A stretch of DNA of 64,000 bases from positions 663,579 to 727,578 of the forward strand of contig MU404062.1 in assembly GCA_022695795.1 (NCBI GenBank). Reading direction: 5' to 3'. This stretch comes from Biscogniauxia marginata. Its lineage: Eukaryota; Ascomycota; Sordariomycetes; Xylariales; Xylariaceae. Below the pieces are notes generated by a model, which was not told the DNA's origin, did not search any database, and saw only the letters and a program-made list of their open reading frames with translations. Shown piece after piece: positions 11,747 through 23,350 of this stretch (positions are counted from its first letter, which is position 1; each line of letters begins with the position of its first letter). The translations under genes and the position numbers were made by a program.

Positions 11747-13810
11747 CTAATTATCAGCGTCCATAATCAATGCCTGGACGATTCTTTTCATCGCGTCATT
11801 CGTCTCGTGCTGCCATCTGGGATAGTTTTGATAATAGGCGCCAGTCCTCGTGGCGTTTAGGTTCCTGATGGTCTCATACAAGTCCTCGAGGTTTGGTACT
11901 TGTTCCACGGTCGTTGTCATGCACTGAATGACGATCATTCCCAGCTCGGGGTCGAGGTTCGGATAGCCTACGGTGTTGATATCACCCCCGTATGAGTTAA
12001 TCGTTCTCTGCGTCCCATCCTCTAGAGTTATGACTACATCTAATGGGTTAGGTGGCAGAGGAAGATTTTGGGTTATGAGGGATCGCATGATCTGTTGTAT
12101 ACGTATACATGAGTTAGTAGTTCGGGTATAAAGTAGGTAGGCATATATAAAATAGCGGGGCTACAAACCGTTCCAATCTCGAAAATATTCCACTTAACTC
12201 CTAGATCTTGCCTGCACAGTGAATGTATTAGCAAATGTTGCAGTAGACCTTGAAACTCAACGGTTTACTCACCCTTCTGGGTCTGCAAACAACTGTGCTC
12301 GATCAAAGTCTATCAGTTTTAAGATTGGAACGTCATCGTGCCTCCCATCGTTGGGGTCGATATCACCGATTAAAACTAGAGCCAAGTGTCATTGTTGTCA
12401 GCGAATATGTTTCGGACGATATCACTCGTATGAGGTCCCAAGACAACTATCCAGAAACAATCAGGGGCGCCTTACTGTTCCTTAAGTGCATATCATTATG
12501 CCGCATCTGATATTTTCTGTTTCGTTCTTCTTCATTACCTGGTATCCTCTCTCTTCTAGGGCGAGCTCCTCTTCGTCCCTTCGGGGGCCAGGCCATAGCT
12601 ATACAAAACTGGACAACTGAAGGCAAGTCAAGGGTTGTCAGTCCTAAGCGCTTCCAAAACAGCCGTAATTAGGTTTTTCCCCTTCAACTTACGACACATG
12701 AAAAACCTGAGAAGTAGACGATTTGGAATTGGGTAGCCCCAATTCCTAGCTCTAACAACAAAGTCACGCAGGCTTCCGTTTTCAATCATTTCCATGTAGA
12801 CCGTTGGGCCGGGAGCATCGCGTAGTGGATTCCTCCTATTTCTCTTAATGCTGAATGGCTGTACTATATGTTGCGCACCGCGAAGCTTCTATACAACGAA
12901 TTATGAATCAGTTACAAAGGTTCTTAGTACATTACTAAGTATAAGGGGTCAAAATTTTCAAGTCTACAACGGCTTAGACATTCTCTTACCCTCAACGTAC
13001 GAATCTCATTCTGTAGGAAAGGCTCTTGGTACGGATAGATTGCTCGCTTGACTATAAATCGTGTAGAAGAGGACGTCGAGTACCACTACAATGACATGAG
13101 TCAGTAAAACTACATTTGTATATATAAGAATAATAGGGTATGCCTCATGAATAGTTATCTCCTTTAGGAAACTAACGACTCCTAGACACACTAGTACAAT
13201 AGAAGTAACTCCTGAATTTACATACCCGACGTCTCTGTTTGATTTGACAGGACACACCAGTCATGCCATTTCCTATTTTCCCCTCAAAGGTAAATTGGCG
13301 CGGGTTTTGGTCAAAATACTGTTTGATTCTCTCAGCCTCTCTATTAGCAGCTTCCAGTATGTTTCCCTCGGGTCTTCGCCTAGGTATAGCATGTCCAGCG
13401 CCCCCAGCAGGTAGAAAGGCTGGAGGTGGAGCATTCGCAGATGGATAATTTGGAGGTGGACTCCCCGAAGGTGGGCCGGCAACAGGCGGAGGAGCTGATG
13501 GGTCAGAGTAAGTAGGTGGATGCAAATATGGAGGCGGAGGGGGAGGAGTTCCGTTATGACGCGGCATGCGAACTGGGGGAGCGTTCATCCAACCCCCTAA
13601 TGGGTAAGCTGTAGACCCTGGGACACGCGCAGGCTGTCTTGTGGCGAGTGTAATCCCACGACTTGAAGGGCCGGCTTGAGCATTTGAAGGATCAGCCTGC
13701 GCGCTTGCATGATTGGACGGGGCGTCTAGAATAATTTCTACTGAACTGTTACTCTCGTCCGAACTCGACCAATACTCTACAGGTTCGGAATCTGAATCTA
13801 TCTGAGACAT
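11747..13810 (-). CDS. Protein-kinase-like protein with disordered N-terminus
   Basis: Seven exons (13810-13226, 13085-12990, 12888-12693, 12616-12476, 12375-12273, 12211-12169, 12091-11747) join to 503 codons without a stop. Residues 1-170 are Ser/Pro-rich and likely disordered. A kinase fold follows: glycine loop GNGMTG (180-185), the VK lysine at 208, a candidate helix-C glutamate at 222, a hinge region around YMEMIENGSL (258-267), catalytic loop HNDMHLRN (His332, Asp334, Asn339) and a metal-binding motif DFD (362-364) instead of DFG. All residues needed for ATP binding and catalysis are present, so it may be active despite the atypical loop. Fungi have many such divergent kinases of unknown role. 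The substrate is unknown. Exon borders were chosen to keep the kinase motifs in frame and all have GT-AG ends. Confidence 0.85.
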
Positions 13811-16800
13811 TGTTGATGGAATCTTTCGCTCTGTAGGGGGCTTGTATCAATCTGGTCACCTGGGATATTAGTATGGCATGTTCGAAGCACAGTGGCCTTA
13901 TTGATCACGCAACAAGGAACAAAAATCGAAACTAGTACTTTCAGACCGGTCTTTTCATTGTAGAGTACCTCTTGTAGCTAAACAAAGAACCCAGAACATT
14001 CGAACCTGTTTGCGGCGCAATTGTAAAACATGTCTGACTTTTTGTGGCTGTCTGAAATGTGCAGGACTATCAATAAACACGTGTATAACTAGAACTAAAA
14101 GCGAAGAGGGATATAGATAAGGTGTGTTGTATTCAAATTCTCGCATATAGGAACTTATTTCGTAATGCTATTATCTGACTGGCGCTGTTGCTAACTAGCC
14201 AGCTTTCCAATCCTCTAAGATACCTATCTAACCCCCCCCTTTGTCTACTACAGCTTAACATATTTAATTAGTCTATTAGTTCCTTTGCCCCTTCCTATAT
14301 TCGATCGAACTCGGGTTGACTCAGGGATAAAGCGAACGTATATAAGACTGAGCAACCTCCCCTTTAGCATATATTGCTGTGCGAGGAGGAATGAAAAGAA
14401 AGAAGCCAGAATGGTACATCTTATATACCAAACAAACACTATGTTCCATGCTTTTGAGCGGAGTTCATGACATCAAGTATTTCCAAGTATATGGTGGCGT
14501 TTTTGGGGGTTGTTCCCCCAGGATGAATCCCGTCTTATATACCTAGTTATGCTACACGGAGTGACTTATCCATCGGGACGTGCTAAGTTGACTGCAAGAC
14601 GATAGTCCATTCCAGTCGCTCACATACTAATCAAGCCCGTCCTCTTCCATGCCTTTCTTCTAGTTGTAGCGGCGTGTGTCAGCTTGCGGACGCCCGCCAT
14701 TCACTCGAGGCGTAACCGCTACCACGTTTTGCCCTCAGGCCCGTCCCAACCTAGCAAGTATATCCCTACCACAAGGGGCTATATTCTCACCGGGTGGGCA
14801 AGCTGGAGCGTGGCCGTATAGCGTAGAGTACATCGGGGAATATATCCATATACCGCCGCGGTGTTCACGGCTGAGAGTACCTCATAAGCAGATCACAATG
14901 TCGACGGGCTGAATAAAGTAATATCTGGCGAGACCCAGGCATAGATTCACGAGCTTGACTTTACCAAGCCCTTAGTTTTCCTCGAACTTAGAGAAGTATC
15001 GTTATGACAGGCGTGTACCATATCATATTTACACCGGTGCCCGTATGATCTGATTGCGGACTGCCCGTCTTCTTAGTATCCTCTTTAGCTTCTATATACC
15101 TTCTTTGACTGCCATGAGTACTTTCGGATCAAGCGGAGATTGTGTGGTTCGTGCTCAGTGAATGGTATGATCCGGGTTGACGGGACGTTCGCATAATACG
15201 ATTCGATCGTGTCACTTCTAGCGGTCTGGCGTCGGCGACAACCACGAACGCCAACAAAAGGATCAGTGGAAGACGAAATGACAGACCTAACGAGTAGTCT
15301 ATAATCGTATCGGGCTGGTTTGGCCCTTTTCTTTTTGTGGCTAGTCATAACGTGGGCTGGAGGTTGGATTGGGGAAACATCTTACTTAATTACCAGCTTT
15401 TTCGTTGCAACGTGATGAGACGAGGCAGATAATAAGACGGTGTGAATATACCCCGAGTTGGATACGGGCTGTGGAAAGTTCCATATATGATTTCCTACCG
15501 AGAACCAGAGATTCTGTCTCTCTGGTTCAGGGAAACGTCACGTCTAATCCACATCGATGGGAGTTGGTCTTGGCGCATCGGAACCAGGGTATTCGACCCA
15601 AAATTTGCATTCTATAATCACCTCCTAGGCAGAATTTGTATGGAGATTAGTCCAAACTTTGTTATAGAAGCTGGAAAATATTTATTTGTATTGGTTCTAG
15701 AAACGCTGGCTAAAGACAGACGAACCCAACCAGATTTTGGTGGATATCTCATCTAAGGACTTCATTCTATGCATAATTCTGTGCAACCCACACAAGTTGT
15801 CAGGATTGACAAATGGCCCCGTTACCAGGAGTTTGGGCCTTGTGGCAGAAGAAAAAGCAAGTTTCCCGTCGCCCCCAGCTTACAACAAGGAGAATTGTGG
15901 TGATGTCACCTTGATGATAATGGTTTGGGTTTTCCGCATGCCTTCCTCCAGAAAACAGGCAAATGCAATGGTCACTCGGCTAGATCGATTCCCGAGCGCC
16001 ATCCCCCAATCCCATATGTGTTTATTGTTACTACCCATCATCAGCTGCGTGAGGAGAAATCACACGTGTAAACCAATCAACAGGGCCAAGGCCGTCTAAG
16101 AGATGAACCGAAAATATCACCTGCATACGGGACCCCCCTTCCATCTGCAGATTTGGGCACAAGCCTCCGCTGTAGCCGCTTCGCTCTCGTAAAGCCGCAA
16201 CGTCGAACTTGGGGGGTTACATTGCATATATGCTTATTTCATGTTCCTGATAGGGGTCATAATAGTCATCTCGTCATGAAATTATTCTTTACGAGAAAGA
16301 ATCGTGTGGGGGTATGTAAACAACACAGCAATTTTATGCAGGTCCAACAAATGTCTCTGCACATTCAAATACATATTCCAATAGGTAATAACCTCTTACT
16401 CGCATGAAGTAGAAAATAAGAGCACGTCCAGAGTTCTCAGGGCATTATGAGACACAAAGACGCCTATAAATAGCAATCGTTCGATACCTTTCGATTCTCC
16501 AGTAAGTAGCCGTCGTTGTTCTAGGCTTATAAAGTGCTGCATGGGAGGGCAAATAATGAGCAGTATCCGAGAGGCTGAAGGGGACGAACCCAATTGGCTG
16601 CATGCCCGGCTAGTCTAGGACACTCCGCATCAAGGGTATGTGAATTAGTAGATATTCTAACTACCCGAGATCGCCGTGGCCTTGCCAAAGAGACCCCCAG
16701 AGATGGTCTTTGTATACATATGTGATATGGTAAATACCCATGGGAATCAGTTCCTCGCCCCCTGGTTGCTTGACAAAGCACATCAAGACTAGCAGGGATC

Positions 16801-16938
16801 CCGCTAGATTAGCGTAAGCCCTACACGTAGTCAGCCCCTAGATCGATCCATAACAGCTCATTGAACCGCATCTGCCGCAGCTAGCCACAGTGAGGTGGCT
16901 ATCAGTAAGCACGGACAACATGTACGGTGAGGATCTAA
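13811..16938. other. Intergenic region without clear genes
   Basis: About 3.1 kb upstream of the kinase-like gene. Open frames exist, such as an 87-codon minus-strand frame at 15085-15348 that starts with ATG and is Lys/Arg-rich, but none matches a family I know or has supporting splice structure. The kinase promoter should lie at the left end. Confidence 0.55.
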
Positions 16939-16947
16939 CTTCCTTTC
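16939..16947 (+). repeat. Target-site duplication, left copy
   Basis: The 9-bp sequence CTTCCTTTC directly precedes the inverted-repeat element and is identical to the copy that directly follows it at 17390-17398. Confidence 0.85.
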
Positions 16948-17389
16948 CGGTAAGTAGATGGCTAGTCGTGCGCTAAGAGCTTGGCGGTTCCCCGTAATTT
17001 TTTTAGCCAATTAATATACTTACTTTGAAATTCTCTATATAAGTTAAATGTACTTAATTAATTTATAATATATTAATACGTATAATTAACACCTTAAAAA
17101 TCAAAGTTAAAATCTTTATATCTTGCTTTTTATTTATATAAAAAAAATTATATAAAAAAAGGTTTTTTATATCGCTAATAAGTTATATATAATTTTTAAG
17201 TATTAAAACTAAGCCGTAATAATATAAATTATAATAACGCATTTATCCGAATAGCTTTATTATAACAATTATAATGTGTAATTATGGCTATGACAAAGTC
17301 GCTATGAAAATTCAATATATGCGCGTGTCATCCTTATTACGGTGGGGAACTGTCGATCCCTTAGCGCACGACTAGCCATCTACCTACCG
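16948..17389. mobile_element. Mutator-like miniature inverted-repeat element (non-autonomous)
   Basis: A 442-bp AT-rich block is bounded by imperfect terminal inverted repeats. The left end begins CGGTAAGTAGATGGCTAGTC and the right end, read on the other strand, begins CGGTAGGTAGATGGCTAGTC. The similarity runs inward for about 40 bp, to GTTCCCC. A perfect 9-bp duplication, CTTCCTTTC, flanks it at 16939-16947 and 17390-17398. Inverted repeats plus a 9-bp duplication are the hallmark of Mutator-superfamily insertion. The interior is extremely A+T-rich and has no transposase frame, so this is a non-autonomous or RIP-degraded copy. It lies about 0.9 kb upstream of the hydrophobin start codon. Confidence 0.85.
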
Positions 17390-17398
17390 CTTCCTTTC
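17390..17398 (+). repeat. Target-site duplication, right copy
   Basis: Identical to the left 9-bp copy at 16939-16947 and immediately adjacent to the right inverted repeat. Confidence 0.85.
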
Positions 17399-18123
17399 GT
17401 GTCGATTGAGTCCATCGGTCAAAAAGCCACGCAGCGAGCGGGAAAGTAGTTTGTGGTCCTGCGAGATCTTACTTGCTGGGTCACGGCAACGGTTCCGTGG
17501 TAACATTGCACTCCACAGCTTCTAGCCACAGTCCCAAAGACCCAATCAGAAGAGGTACCTCACCCCAATCAGGAACCACCCTCCTTGCTATTGAAATACA
17601 GGGTTATGAGGTTGCTTAATTAGGTGGTGAGCTCTCTAGAGAGTGTGGGAGGACCTGTCTATTGTATACATGACGGCTGCGGAGGCCTTGTACCTGTACA
17701 TAGCAGCTACCCCCTTGATACCTATTTCAGCACTTGCCAAGTTTATAGGCAAACAGCTGAAGCCAAGCAGCCCGAGTAACGACAGCTACACAGATCATTG
17801 GAGCTGGGTAAATGTAGAGACGGGGAACGACGCCCCAAGAGGGAAGAGATCGTCGATTTATAGGATAATTGAGATCTCAGGCGAGAGTAAACGTTGCAGG
17901 ATCGAGATTCTTCACACGCAGGTGATAGGTTCCATCCGTCACCACCATGACACGGGTAGTAAGGGGCTGTATAATGAATTAGTGATGGAAACTAGCAAAA
18001 GGGGTGGCTCGTACGCAGGTAGATGGAGGAAAGGGGATCATCCCTCGGCCCCCCCCCCAAGAGACCATTCAATATTGACATCTATACGAATGTCATCCTG
18101 GGGATTCTGGAGCTACAAATGTC

Positions 18124-18131
18124 TATATAAA
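18124..18131 (+). promoter_or_regulatory. TATA box of the hydrophobin gene
   Basis: TATATAAA lies about 150 bp upstream of the hydrophobin ATG and is followed by a C/T-rich stretch typical of strong fungal core promoters and leaders. Confidence 0.7.
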
Positions 18132-18280
18132 CGGCCCAACATCTCCCTGATTTCGTCCAGTTCCTCTCTCACTCACCACCCAAGATCACCAGCATCCTCA
18201 GCATCCTCTCCCGTAAGCCTCTCGCTCAAAACTCTCGCCGCTCCTTGAAGCCTCCTCGTCTCTCAACTATCTTTTCCAAA

Positions 18281-18820
18281 ATGAAGACAACCACCTTTAT
18301 TACCCTCCTCGGCTTCTTTGCCACTGCTGCCATGGCCGCGCCCACCGACCCATACCCCACTACCACCCTCGTGCCCGTCAACCCATACCCCTCTACCGGT
18401 CCTGGCAATGGCGGCGGTGACGGCGGCGACGGCGGCAACGGCGGCACCCCCTATGTTGCCTGCACCGACTTGCTGTACTCAAGCCCGCAGTGCTGCGCCA
18501 CTGACGTTCTCGGCGTTGCCGACCTCGACTGCGGCTCCCGTGAGTGATGGGGAATACGAAACGTACGACTCAAGCATTGAGCTCTAGCTAATCTTGTTCT
18601 ACCTTTTTAGCCTCGGCGGTCCCTACCAGCGTCACCAGCTTCCGGGACATTTGCGCCAGCGGCGGCCAGCGAGCCCGCTGCTGTGTTCTCCCAGTTGTAC
18701 GTCTAGTCCTCTATTCCTACTATACGCTTTCAAGTCATAACTCTAGCTAACATGAATAACCCCTTGCAGCTGGGTCAGAGCGTTCTCTGCCAGACTCCCG
18801 TTGGTCTTGGCCCACAGTAA
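18281..18820 (+). CDS. Class II hydrophobin
   Basis: Three exons (18281-18539, 18611-18696, 18770-18820) encode 131 residues. Residues 1-19 form a signal peptide (cleavage after AMA), followed by a Pro/Thr-rich and Gly/Asp/Asn-rich linker to about residue 56. The eight-cysteine pattern is complete: Cys61, Cys71-72, Cys84, Cys101, Cys110-111 and Cys122, giving spacings 9, 11, 16, 8 and 10. This is the class II hydrophobin signature, known from cerato-ulmin and Trichoderma HFB proteins. The product is secreted and self-assembles at air-water or hyphal surfaces. The two introns lie in the C4-C5 loop and just before Cys8. The start has a favourable context (CCAAAATGA). The Gly-rich linker is longer than in minimal class II proteins. 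A TATA box lies upstream, and a Mutator-like miniature element sits 0.9 kb upstream. Confidence 0.95.
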
Positions 18821-19382
18821 ATGGAACCTAACATGAAGGCATCCGAAGCCTCAGGCGAACCAATCACCACCCTGGGGCTCTAATATTGGTATACGGAAGG
18901 GCAGGGGCGGCTTGTAAACGATTTCGCTTCGAAGGAGATGAGTGGGCAAAGGCGGGATGTGTTGGCTTACTGGGATCTGACCGGTCGATTCCCATCCACT
19001 CTTTATCAGTCTCAGGTACCATTTTAGGAGACAGCATTTATCGTACATGAATAAAATTTATAATAGGCCTATAAATCAGCCCGCCCATACTCCTTCTATG
19101 TGAAATGCACTTCTTCAGAAACAATGAGAGCAAAAACCTGAAAAGGGAAAATAAAAAATGGAGAAAACAGGTTTTGGTAAATACATGGGCATAGTACATG
19201 CAGGTAGCGAAATGCTGGATCTCGTGAGTTGTATTGTCGTGCGACCCGAACTAATCAAAGTACCGATGAGGCGAAAAGTGGGAGGCTTAAAGAGGGCGAA
19301 GGCACGGCGCAAGGGACATGGAATAATATAACCATACATCCGGGCGCAATTTAAAACCAGGAGACCAAAAAAAAATTAATGA
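18821..19382. other. Hydrophobin 3' flank
   Basis: No gene is apparent. It presumably contains the hydrophobin 3' untranslated region and polyadenylation site. Confidence 0.5.
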
Positions 19383-19476
19383 CACCCGCTATCGGATTCG
19401 AACCAATGACTTCTGGCTTTGAGGATTCAAGGAGAGAATCGGAGGCCAGCGAGCTAAACCACTGCTCTAAACGGGC
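19383..19476 (-). tRNA. tRNA-Arg (anticodon CCG) with intron
   Basis: The minus strand folds into a full cloverleaf. The acceptor strands GCCCGTT/AGCGGGT form seven pairs including G-U, with G as discriminator base. The D-arm stem is GAGC/GCTC, the anticodon stem CTGGC/GCCAG and the T arm ATTGG-TTCGAAT-CCGAT. The anticodon loop reads CT-CCG-A and is interrupted after position 37 by an intron of about 19 nt, the canonical nuclear tRNA intron site. The anticodon CCG decodes CGG (arginine). The B-box GGTTCGAATCC is exact. CCA is not encoded, as expected for eukaryotes. Confidence 0.9.
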
Positions 19477-20780
19477 TTTGGCATGGGGCAGGCGGCAGGC
19501 GGGTTCCGACGTTTCCGGAAAAAACGACGTGGGAGACCGACGAGCGCCTCCCCCTTACCCGCGACGCCATATGACATGTTGGTGCCAAGAACTTGCTTGT
19601 TGCCGTCGATAAATCTAGATTAGGTAGTCCTCGTTGATGGGGGGGAAGCCGTGGTTGAGGAGGTACCTACCCAGGTAGTGCGTAGGGTAGGAATGTGCCT
19701 TCCAGATCGTAAGATTGCCATCACGCGTGCGGTTTGATAGGTGGTTTGTCTACCTGCGTGCTTGCCTTCGGAAGGTGCTGCTAGTATGATATAGTATCAC
19801 TCGGTTGGACACGTGACGCGATGCCTGTTCGAGCTTGAGGTTGTGCCTCGTGATCTCCTAATGGGTAGGTGCCTTAGGTAACTATGCATATTAAAAAGCT
19901 GGAGTGAGGTAGGAATCCGGGGACGTATAGTGCCCGACCTAGGCACTTACATGTATCGAACCGAATACATGTAGATTCTACGATGAAAGGGTAAAATCGC
20001 CTAGAGCTTCCTTCCTACACGATATATTAACCTGCAAGATTCCTTAGTATGTCTTATTAATTGAACTGCCAAGAATTGTTGAATCAGGTTGTATCTGTGT
20101 GCTGGCTGTAAGTCTCCCCGTCCTCCGTCTAGAGCGTCCTGTCCTCTTCCGGGGTGACATTCTGCGAAACTACCCAATCAGGTATCCCATGATGCCTGTA
20201 TACTCACATATGCATTCTCCATGCCGGTTGCGAATCCATGTACAGCTGTACAAATACCTAAACCTACCTATGTTACGAACTTGGATGAACCAGTCTATGT
20301 CTAGCATATGAAGGACCTCGAACAAAAACGATCGATTTCTTGGAAATTATGTAATTTCAGGATTCAGTATATTGTGCACTCCTCGAGCTTCTAATAAGAT
20401 AAACTTCCTTACATTGACTATTCCAATATATGAAATGACCTCTTTCTTTGCTGTCGCCGCCTCTCTTTTCATTGGGTATGAAGAAAAGGGGCAGCTTACT
20501 CCTTTTGACGTACTGCATGTTGTGGGCTGTGCATCGACGACGTGCCTTACATTACCTGCAATCATGACTTGCGTTACTGCATGTTCACGGCACTTCATTT
20601 TAAGTTGTCGTACTGCTTTAATTGACAATTTATACGTACATATGTAATGCTGGAGGTTTCTGCAAATCAGAAATCCTGTCACAATGCATCACGCTTAGGT
20701 AAGGATAACAAAGTGGCTGTTGTGCAAGGTAGGAGAACTACAGCTGCCGAGAATGCAGTACATTCCACATGTCGGCTGCT

Positions 20781-20851
20781 CCCTTGTCCCCTTGTCCCCT
20801 TGTCCCCTTGTCCCCTTGTCCCCTTGTCCCCTTGTCCCCTTGTCCCCTTGT
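20781..20851 (+). repeat. 8-bp minisatellite (TTGTCCCC)n
   Basis: About nine perfect head-to-tail copies of TTGTCCCC. The open frames across it on both strands are by-products of the repeat, which is not a multiple of three. Confidence 0.95.
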
Positions 20852-22626
20852 GCAACAAGTATCTGCATTGGACATATCATTTCTTTCTTAACACAACTCA
20901 AGTGTCCCGTATTCGCTACTTTCAGCTCAAGGTACTTGGCAACTCGTGGATGTCTTGATTGGCATTGCAGTAAATTAACGAGATCCCATTTGCTTATTAT
21001 CAAGTACGTGAGAGCATAAGTCTACTTAATCACTATGTACCGCGTGATGGACCTGGGTTGTATGTTAATCGAAAGTCAAAACAAGATTGGATTGTAAAAT
21101 CGATCTGTCTAGCTCAAAACAACTCATTAGTAGCAGCCTCGGGCGATTGATTCATGGCAGTAAAGCTAACTAGGTAGTATTATGTCATAATACGGCCGCT
21201 AATGAGGCTACTGGCCGTGCCGACAGTTACAACAGTTCAACAAATATCTACCCACTTGACTACGACGAGGGCTGTGTATGTTTTAAGTGGTACTCTCTAA
21301 TTTACGCTCTGGTTTATAGCCCGACACTTAATAATGTTAGTTCCGCTACCGCTTTGCCGTAACTAACAGTAAGTACATCGGCTATACTTTGACTCAATGC
21401 TCTCTAGGTTGTAATGGAGGTAGTTCACTTGTTAAATACAAATGATCCTTTTTTTTATTACACAACCTATTTTCATTTGTAATTTATATATGGACGTACC
21501 TAGGTAAGGTTTATTTATATTCCCGCATCTTGACACCTATTGTGGGCCCGTTACACACATTTGTAAGAGTATAAAAATGTAACTTTAATACTTGACAATC
21601 TCGTAATAACTACTCTTAAAAATAGAAAATACTTTTAAAGGAGTATTTAAGCTCATTTCAGTTTTCATTCTTCAATTTGCTTAATTCACACATTTTGTTT
21701 CATCGAGATGATTATGATTTAGTTGGAGTAGCATCATGTTTAAACATACTTTGTGGATCTCTAAAGAGGGATATTTCAATTATGTTCTAGTAAATAGGCC
21801 TGGCCGCACCCCTCTACTCTCATGAGGACAGACAAGAAGAGAACAAACAACTACATGGCACAAACATAAAAAGTAAAGTTAGTGCATACACAATTAAGTG
21901 TCTGTCCCCAATTCTTGAGTTTCCTAGTAAGCCTATGCCCAGGGCCTTTTTGCTAAGGAGTTAAATGATCACATTTTATTACTACCCCTAACCTCTTCAG
22001 AAGCCCAAAAGTAAGGAATGAGAGGAGTGTAGTTCCCAGGTAGTAAATCTATATTGGAACTTAGGTAGCGTAGAAGGTTCGAGATGACGCCATTGTCTAG
22101 CGCGCGGCGTATCCATTCAATGCTCATTGTCTCTTTTGGACTTGGTTAGTAAACCCTATGTTCTTGACTCTGGCCTTATGGGTATCCAACTCTATTCAAT
22201 CAAGGACTATGGCTCGATCAATTAACTATTTGATGCCTGAATCGAAGAATTCCTGGTAAATCTCTTAGACTGAATACCAATACCAGCGTTTTTACCAATC
22301 ATTTTATTCTTCGCCACTTCGCCCTCGGGGCTTGGCTCCGAGCCCCGAGAGTGATACGAGCCAGACTGTGTATAGCCAGCTCCTTGCAGGCCTCCAAGCT
22401 GAGACAAACATTAGTACGTGTAACCAAGGCTATTTTGCTATGGAAGCTGACATCGTTCGGTAGCGGTCTGGGCTTGGACATGACCTGATTATATAGAACC
22501 ATTAAAAACCTACCCATTATTTCACGATGGTTAAGCAATGGTCTAATTGGATGACTTGAAGGGTGTGAGTGGCTTTCTCACCCCTTCGGAGCTATATGGG
22601 AGGTTCCTACACGCATGTCGCATTTG

Positions 22627-22830
22627 TCACGATTCAAGCCATCTATGTGAACGGGTGATAATGACGTCGTCGTGCGAAGAGCTAGAATGAACAGTATATT
22701 GACAGATGGTCGTTTTACACTCTAAGGGCTGCCTTATCCTAAATATCCTTGTTCGTCTCGTTTCCACCACTGTAAGCCTCCCTCCAGCAAGAGTCACGAA
22801 AGTGGCTGGCTGCAAGGTTTCTGACAACAT
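22627..22830. repeat. Diverged repeat, copy A
   Basis: This segment shares an ordered series of short blocks with 23157-23350: TTGTCACGATT, GGTGATA followed by AATG, GAGCTAGAA, GGACAG or GACAG, and TTACACT. They look like two decayed copies of one repeat in the same orientation. The leading TGTCACGA resembles an LTR start, but no LTR ends or duplications could be confirmed. Confidence 0.35.
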
Positions 22831-23156
22831 CCTTTGGAGGCGAACTATAGTAAATAATGCAAGGAAGGAAATAGGGGATAATTGACTGGTAGAGAAGCCG
22901 ATAAGAAATATATATTATACGACCAGCTTAATGCAATCTCATGATATAGGCGCCATTTGAGAGACTACATGTTGGCAAGAGGCGTTCTAAGGCTATAAGA
23001 GATTAGCTGACTACTAATATCATACATCTCAACCCGTTACGACCCTAAAGCTGTAACGTACAACTGTAAGGTGAACGAGTATCACATCAATAACTTATTA
23101 TACGAATGAATAAAGCTTTTTCATACTTATTACCTTAGGTAACAACTATATAATTG

Positions 23157-23350
23157 TCACGATTTAGGCCCCTTTTGAGATAGGTGATAGATAATGTCAT
23201 TGTTTCAAGGAGCTAGAACTAAAGGTATACGGATGGACAGCTCCGTTACACTTAAATGGCTTCTTTGTCTTCTGAGCGCCCTTGTATTTCACGTTTTCAC
23301 CGGTCTCCTGACACTAGCCTACTTACGCACATGACAGGCTGTCCTAGGAA
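23157..23350. repeat. Diverged repeat, copy B
   Basis: Second, diverged copy of the segment at about 22627-22830, in the same orientation. Shared blocks occur in the same order with small gaps. The exact borders are uncertain. Confidence 0.35.

Noticed and set aside
17643..18248. A 201-codon plus-strand frame upstream of the hydrophobin
   Set aside because: It covers the promoter and leader, including the TATA box, has no family motifs and ends next to the true start.
20647..21019. Three overlapping frames with Cys-Pro-Leu-Val or Gln-Gly-Asp-Lys repeats
   Set aside because: They are translations of the 8-bp minisatellite, open in several frames on both strands because the unit lacks stops.
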